From DATKDU01 sp035649415 (lineage in GTDB: Bacteria; Planctomycetota; Planctomycetia; Pirellulales; Pirellulaceae), in NCBI GenBank assembly GCA_035649415.1, contig DASRJP010000321.1, positions 1-64,000 of the forward strand: a DNA stretch of 64,000 nucleotides, in the 5' to 3' direction. A program made the translations under genes and the position numbers. Below the pieces are notes generated by a model. The model saw only the letters and a list, made by a program, of their open reading frames with translations, ran no database searches and was not told the origin of the DNA. Below, piece by piece: positions 60,119-64,000 of this stretch (within the stretch, counting starts at the first letter, position 1; each line of letters opens with the position of its first letter).

Positions 60119-61384
60119 TTATGGCTGCGACTTCGGTTCCTCCAGCCGCACCAAGAGCCACTGCTGCGTGGTGCCGTCGGCAAAGTGGACCAGGGCCGGC
60201 GTCGTGTCCTGGGTCAGGTTGCTGATCCCACATTCCACGATGGGCCGCGTTTGATCTTTCACGGTCCAGGCCGCCCGCTGGCTCTTCTTGTCGGCCATCC
60301 CTTCCAGCGTCTGCGATTCGCCAGTGGACTCGTTGCTCATGATGCCGCTGATGACCCCCTCCTTGCTGATGGCGAGCTGCATGAACAGCGTCGGCGTTGC
60401 CCCCGTGGACTGCCCGTCCTGCGTGACGGCAAACACGCCGAGCGGCATCCATTCCCCTTTGGCGGGATCGGCGTCCGGCGCGCTAGTCGCGATCGCTTCG
60501 GCTTGCTGCGTGTACTCTTCGGCCGTGGCGACCTGCTGATCGCCGTAATAGACGCCTTCTTCCTGGTAGTAAACGGTGTCGCCGTAGTTGTAGTAGACCG
60601 GTTCTCCCCAGCCGTAGCCGACCCAGCCGGTGATCGCCGCCCAGGTCGCCCAGCGATAGGGGGCGTTGACGCGCCAGGCGGCCCAGTTGGGATGATCGGT
60701 CCAGAAGTCGAGACGGGGGTAATTGTCCTCGATCTGATCCCTGATCTCGCTGCGTCGCTGCTGGCGATTGTCCTGCCACTGTTGCCGGTTCTCGATCCGG
60801 TCGGGACGGTTCTCGGCAAAGTTCGCTCGGCGCTCCTGTCGGTTTTCGACCCCGCCGGGCCGGTTGTCGGCCGCGCGTCGATCCGCTGGGGATTGGGAAG
60901 GTCGGCCCGCGCCGCCTTCGCGGAGGAAGTCGGCCGCCGCGCCGCCAGCCCCGGCCGCTGCACCGGCGCCGATCGCGCCCGTTGCGGGGCGGGGAATATC
61001 GAGGAAGTTGTTCAAATCGCCGGCGCTGGGACGGCCGCCAACGCCGCTTCCAGGGCGCGTGATTGCGCCTGTGCCAGGTTGTGCACCGGTTCCCGGCCGC
61101 GCGCCGGTGGCCGGACGTGCAACCGCGCCTGTACCTGGTCGAGCGCCGGTCGAGGGGCGCGCAGGGGCTGGACTGGGGCGCGGCGCAGGCCGCGCTCCGC
61201 CGCCGCCAAGCGAGGGGGATCGACCCGCCGGCATGCCCCCCCCGCCGCCGACTCGTCCGCCACCGCCGCCGCCACCGGCGCGACCACCACCGCCGCCACG
61301 GCCGCCGCCGCGACCTTCCGTCTCCTGGGTGGCAAAGCAGCAAACTGCCCCGATGACCAGCAAAAGTGCAACGATGCGTTTCAT
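60119..61384 (-). CDS. Gly/Arg-rich secreted protein with disordered repeats
   Basis: The protein has 421 residues. A signal peptide (about 1-20) is followed by a Gly/Arg-rich stretch (25-55) and Pro/Ala/Thr/Gly units of the TGARPGTGA type (about 75-115). A Gln/Arg/Asn-rich helical part (about 165-215) and a Tyr-rich patch (EPVYYNYGDTVYYQEEGVYYGDQQ) come next. A C-terminal domain (about 310-420) contains WMPLGVFAVTQDG, ISGIMSNESTGESQTLEGM and WLLVRLEEP. Low-complexity composition and export suggest a surface or matrix protein. It lies about 50 bases downstream of the SnoaL-like gene, and the same order is repeated on the other strand at the right edge of the window. Confidence 0.7.
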   Translation of the reverse strand: MKRIVALLLVIGAVCCFATQETEGRGGGRGGGGGRAGGGGGGGRVGGGGGMPAGRSPSLGGGGARPAPRPSPAPARPSTGARPGTGAVARPATGARPGTGAQPGTGAITRPGSGVGGRPSAGDLNNFLDIPRPATGAIGAGAAAGAGGAAADFLREGGAGRPSQSPADRRAADNRPGGVENRQERRANFAENRPDRIENRQQWQDNRQQRRSEIRDQIEDNYPRLDFWTDHPNWAAWRVNAPYRWATWAAITGWVGYGWGEPVYYNYGDTVYYQEEGVYYGDQQVATAEEYTQQAEAIATSAPDADPAKGEWMPLGVFAVTQDGQSTGATPTLFMQLAISKEGVISGIMSNESTGESQTLEGMADKKSQRAAWTVKDQTRPIVECGISNLTQDTTPALVHFADGTTQQWLLVRLEEPKSQP

Positions 61385-61436
61385 ATTCTCACCTGGCGTG
61401 TCATGGATCGTGTGAATCAGAATTCGGTCGAGGCGG

Positions 61437-62330
61437 TTACTTGCGGACGATCAGCACTTCATCGACGCTCGGGAGCAATTCGCCGCCTGCGGTCCGTTCT
61501 GTCGTCTGCCACGTGAACGAATTGGCATCCACCGGCTTCATGATGTTGACGGCTGACGCCTTGCGTCCGTCGGCCAGCACGCCGCTGGTGCGGATATGCC
61601 AGCGGTCCTTCTTGTAGGTCCAGGTCCCCTCGGAAAAGCCGCCGTCGGAATCGAACGTCCAGGAACGAATTGTCTTGGCGGCCGGATCCCAGCCGATGAT
61701 TTGCATCCCGGACATCTCGATCTGGTCGCCGACGACAATGGAATAGGATCTCGTGAGGAAGTTTCGATTTTTGGTCCAGTTGCACTCCGTCTCGATGCGG
61801 GCCTCCTTGTCCTCGTCAATCCACGAGCCCACCATCCACTCGAGCGCCTTGAGTTGCTCGTAGTGCGACGGCGGCGAGTCGTCCGTGCCATCGGTTACCC
61901 GGTCGAGTAGCCACTTGTCCCCCTGCTTGACGTAAATCGCCGTGTACTTCGTCTCTTCAGGCTCCGCCTGCGGAGCCAGCAGCTTTGCCGTCCCGTGCTC
62001 CACGGCCACACTGGGCGACAGCAGCCGCAGTGACTCGATGCTCACGTCGAGCTTGAGGCCCTTTTTTTCCTTGAAGATCGCGGCAAACTCCTCGGCAATC
62101 GCCGCTCGTCCGATCGCCTCTTCGCCCGTGAAGCGGTTGGTATACACGGCGTTATCCGACCAGTGATCGGCCAGCGCCTTGGCGTCCCCTTTGTTGAACG
62201 CGGCGCGGTAGCTTTCCACCGTCTGGCGAATGGCCGCCTCGTCCCCTGCCGGCTGCGCCGTTTCCTGGGCCGACAGACTTCCAATGGCCAGGCCGGCGAC
62301 GACAAATAAAAACAATATCAATCGGTCCAT
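61437..62330 (-). CDS. Secreted SnoaL/SgcJ-like (NTF2-fold) protein
   Basis: The protein has 297 residues. Signal peptide about 1-21 (LSAQ). An NTF2-like domain (about 28-150: AAIRQTVESYRAAFNKGDAKALADHWSDNAVYTNRFTGEEAIGRAAI) of the SgcJ/DUF4440 type is followed by a second domain (about 160-297: LEWMVGSWIDEDKEARIETEC, IIGWDPAAKTIRSWTFDSDGGFSEGTW). No catalytic residues are evident. The ATG at 62330 has GGGAGG about eight bases upstream. It is paralogous to the gene on the opposite strand at 62773. Confidence 0.82.
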   Translation of the reverse strand: MDRLILFLFVVAGLAIGSLSAQETAQPAGDEAAIRQTVESYRAAFNKGDAKALADHWSDNAVYTNRFTGEEAIGRAAIAEEFAAIFKEKKGLKLDVSIESLRLLSPSVAVEHGTAKLLAPQAEPEETKYTAIYVKQGDKWLLDRVTDGTDDSPPSHYEQLKALEWMVGSWIDEDKEARIETECNWTKNRNFLTRSYSIVVGDQIEMSGMQIIGWDPAAKTIRSWTFDSDGGFSEGTWTYKKDRWHIRTSGVLADGRKASAVNIMKPVDANSFTWQTTERTAGGELLPSVDEVLIVRK

Positions 62331-62772
62331 TTCCAAACCTCCCGACGTTCACAAGGGGATTCGGCGGCCAGCATACAAACAGCGACGACGCGAACAGTGC
62401 TGTCGGCAGTGACCCCTGTCGAGAGAGCGGCCAGCTCGGGGTCGCAATACGTCCGTGATCCGAGAGGACGAGTTGCTGGGAAAAGCGTGGTCATTGTACC
62501 TCACCGGAGGCCAATATAAATCCTAAAAATTCGGCGCAACGATCAAAAACCGGTAAGTGAAATCTCATCTGCTTTTTGCTTGAAATTCATTTTCCGCAAT
62601 GGGTCCGCGACAGATACGGGCTGTTTCACAAATTAGCGGATTTGGCGACGCGACCCTGCTTCAGCAGCTTGCGGCAGAGGGGTATAGTGGCCAGCGCATC
62701 TGGCTCTTGGTCATCAGGCGGCGCTCGCCGCATCAACCCAAACTCGTTTCCTGTTACCCAGGGGAGGCTTCG
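62331..62772. other. Divergent intergenic region, 442 bases, no gene seen
   Basis: It lies between the two divergent SnoaL-like genes and probably contains both promoters. A TATAGT at about 62682 is a possible extension element for the right-hand gene. The stretch 62490-62600 is rich in A and T. No repeat of the dispersed families is seen. Confidence 0.4.
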
Positions 62773-63903
62773 ATGTCTCGAAAGCTGATCGTTGCCACGG
62801 GATTGCTAGCGCTACTTGCTGCGGTCCTCTATGCCCAGGAGGGGAAGAAGAGGGAAAAGGATGCCCCACGCGCTGCGCCGGCAAAGGCTGCTGAGCCAGC
62901 GACTGCTGCGCCCGCCAAGGCCGCTGCGCCAGCTAAAGAAAAGGCCGCTGCACCGGCAAAGGAAAAGGCCGCAGTGCCGGCAAAGGAAAAGGACGCTGCA
63001 CCGGCAAAAGCTGAAGGCACTGCCGACGCACTTGACCAGATCGCTCAAACCTATGCCGCGGCATTCAACAAAAACGATGCCGAGGCTCTAGCGGCGCTGT
63101 GGGCGGAAAACGGGGTGTATGTCGATCGCGAAACCGGGGAGCGGACGGAAGGGCGTGAGGCGATCCTGGCCGACTTTCAGAAGTTGTTCAAGGATCGTGG
63201 CGGCGCTCGTGTGGCGATCGCGCTGACGAGCAAGCGGCTGGTACGGCCGGACGTAGCCGCGATCGAAGGGAACGCCACGGCAAGCCTGCCCGGCGATGAT
63301 CCTTCGACGACCGCCTTCTCGGCCCTGCTGGTGAAGCAGGGGGACCAGTGGCTGATCGACAGCTTGCAGGAATCGCCGCCGGCCACGTCCGCATCGGCTC
63401 ATGACGCGCTTCAGGAGCTGGAGTGGATGGTCGGCCGCTGGGAAGACGAATCGGATACGACCCGCGTTGAAACGACCGTTCGTTGGGGAACCGCCAATAC
63501 GTTTCTGGTCCGTTCGTTCGTGGTTCAGGCCCCCGATGAAGAAGAGCAGCAAGGGACGCAGGTGATCGGGTGGGATCCGCGCCACGGGCAAATCCGTTCA
63601 TGGACATTTTTCTCGGATGGCTCGTTCGGCGAGGGGTTCTGGTCCAAGAGCGGCGATGAGTGGCTGGTGAAAGGAACCCAGACGCTGGCGGACGGCCGGC
63701 AGGCCTCGGGGACGCAGGTCATCCAGCGCGACGGAGACGATACAGTCCTGGTGCATCTCATCGGCCGCGAGATCGATGGCGAGCCACTCCCTTCCAGCGA
63801 GATTGTGAAGGTCGTGCGATCGGCGGCTCCTGAGGCGGCTGAAGTTGGCGAGTCGAAGACGAACGCGCCTGGCGCCGACGACACGAAGGAGGTGGCCAAA
63901 TGA
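62773..63903 (+). CDS. Secreted SnoaL/SgcJ-like protein with tandem Ala/Lys/Pro repeats
   Basis: The protein has 376 residues. Signal peptide about 1-22 (VLYAQ). Tandem APAKEKA-type units fill residues about 33-80. The NTF2-like domain (about 85-205: ALDQIAQTYAAAFNKNDAEALAALWAENGVYVDRETGERTEGREAI) and second domain (LEWMVGRWEDESDTTRVETTV, VIGWDPRHGQIRSWTFFSDGSFGEGFW) align along their length with the 61437 protein. GGGGAGG lies six bases before the ATG. Its stop overlaps the start of the next gene (ATGA). Function is unknown. Confidence 0.83.
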   Translation: MSRKLIVATGLLALLAAVLYAQEGKKREKDAPRAAPAKAAEPATAAPAKAAAPAKEKAAAPAKEKAAVPAKEKDAAPAKAEGTADALDQIAQTYAAAFNKNDAEALAALWAENGVYVDRETGERTEGREAILADFQKLFKDRGGARVAIALTSKRLVRPDVAAIEGNATASLPGDDPSTTAFSALLVKQGDQWLIDSLQESPPATSASAHDALQELEWMVGRWEDESDTTRVETTVRWGTANTFLVRSFVVQAPDEEEQQGTQVIGWDPRHGQIRSWTFFSDGSFGEGFWSKSGDEWLVKGTQTLADGRQASGTQVIQRDGDDTVLVHLIGREIDGEPLPSSEIVKVVRSAAPEAAEVGESKTNAPGADDTKEVAK

Positions 63904-64000
63904 ACGCCAAAATCATTTTGCGGTTCGTCGCCGGGATCCTCCTGGCGATGCTCTTGACGCTTCATTTGTCAGACGCCTTCGGCCGCGGCAGTTTGGGTGG
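63900..64000 (+). CDS. 5' end of a secreted Gly-rich protein (truncated by window edge)
   Basis: The ATG overlaps the stop of the SnoaL-like gene by four bases. The 33 visible residues form a signal peptide (KIILRFVAGILLAMLLTLHL) followed by DAFGRGSLGG. Position and composition suggest a counterpart of the Gly/Arg-rich 60119 protein, which follows the paralogous SnoaL-like gene on the other strand. The remainder lies outside the window. Confidence 0.7.
   Translation, partial: MNAKIILRFVAGILLAMLLTLHLSDAFGRGSLG

Noticed and set aside
60185..61516. Long open frame opposite the Gly/Arg-rich gene
   Set aside because: Either strand is low-complexity here. The minus strand has a signal peptide and a sensible C-terminal domain; the plus strand does not.

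Overview
The window is 64 kb of GC-rich bacterial chromosome and almost certainly belongs to a member of the Planctomycetota, probably Pirellulales-like. The evidence is a DUF1549/DUF1553 protein, a remnant of the zinc-protease-like domain found in giant planctomycetal surface proteins, PQQ-propeller and squalene-cyclase-fold secreted proteins, a hybrid type IV pilus/type II secretion locus, and many small secreted proteins known mainly from this phylum. The genus-level placement is inference. No rRNA, tRNA, CRISPR array, prophage or intact insertion sequence was found.

Layout. 1-3.4 kb: a partial unknown gene, a DUF1549/DUF1553 protein carrying several in-frame repeat insertions, and a translationally coupled FkbM-type methyltransferase. 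3.4-8.5 kb: a PmoA-like (DUF6807) secreted protein, LptB, an unusually large signal peptidase I and a cyclophilin-like lipoprotein. 8.8-13.5 kb: an APC permease with a cytosolic tail and two squalene-cyclase-fold proteins. 13.5-16.2 kb: mostly non-coding or decaying DNA with repeats, a metalloprotease-domain pseudogene and a small secreted protein. 16.2-23 kb: a PQQ propeller, a planctomycetal hypothetical protein behind a perfect palindrome, an outer-membrane assembly factor split into a barrel gene and a POTRA gene, ribosomal protein S21 and a deiodinase-like redoxin. 23-39 kb: a minus-strand pilus/secretion locus (pseudopilins I, J, K and H, PilM, PilN, PilO, a PilP/GspC-like protein, secretin, TPR lipoprotein, sensor kinase, response regulator, STAS protein, GspE and GspF). 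39-51 kb: housekeeping genes nadC, DAHP synthase, tpiA, secG, yicC, gmk, rpoZ, coaC, rsmA, ribE, ettA and a sulfite reductase. 51-64 kb: a PDZ protein, a zinc peptidase, an RND/MMPL exporter, uvrC, several secreted proteins of unknown function, and a divergent duplicated pair of genes encoding SnoaL-like and Gly/Arg-rich proteins.

The most distinctive feature is a set of at least six families of short dispersed repeats, palindromic or built of short direct repeats. They occupy intergenic spaces and also enter coding regions. They supply or contain stop codons (FkbM methyltransferase, one cyclase-fold protein, the exporter, uvrC), abut a start codon (coaC), encode leader peptides of two pseudopilins, and are inserted in frame at several points in the DUF1549 protein. 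No transposase that could move them is present in the window.

Functionally the window is weighted towards the cell envelope: LptB, signal peptidase, the split BamA, the pilus/secretion apparatus, SecG, lipoproteins and an exporter. These are interleaved with core biosynthetic genes.
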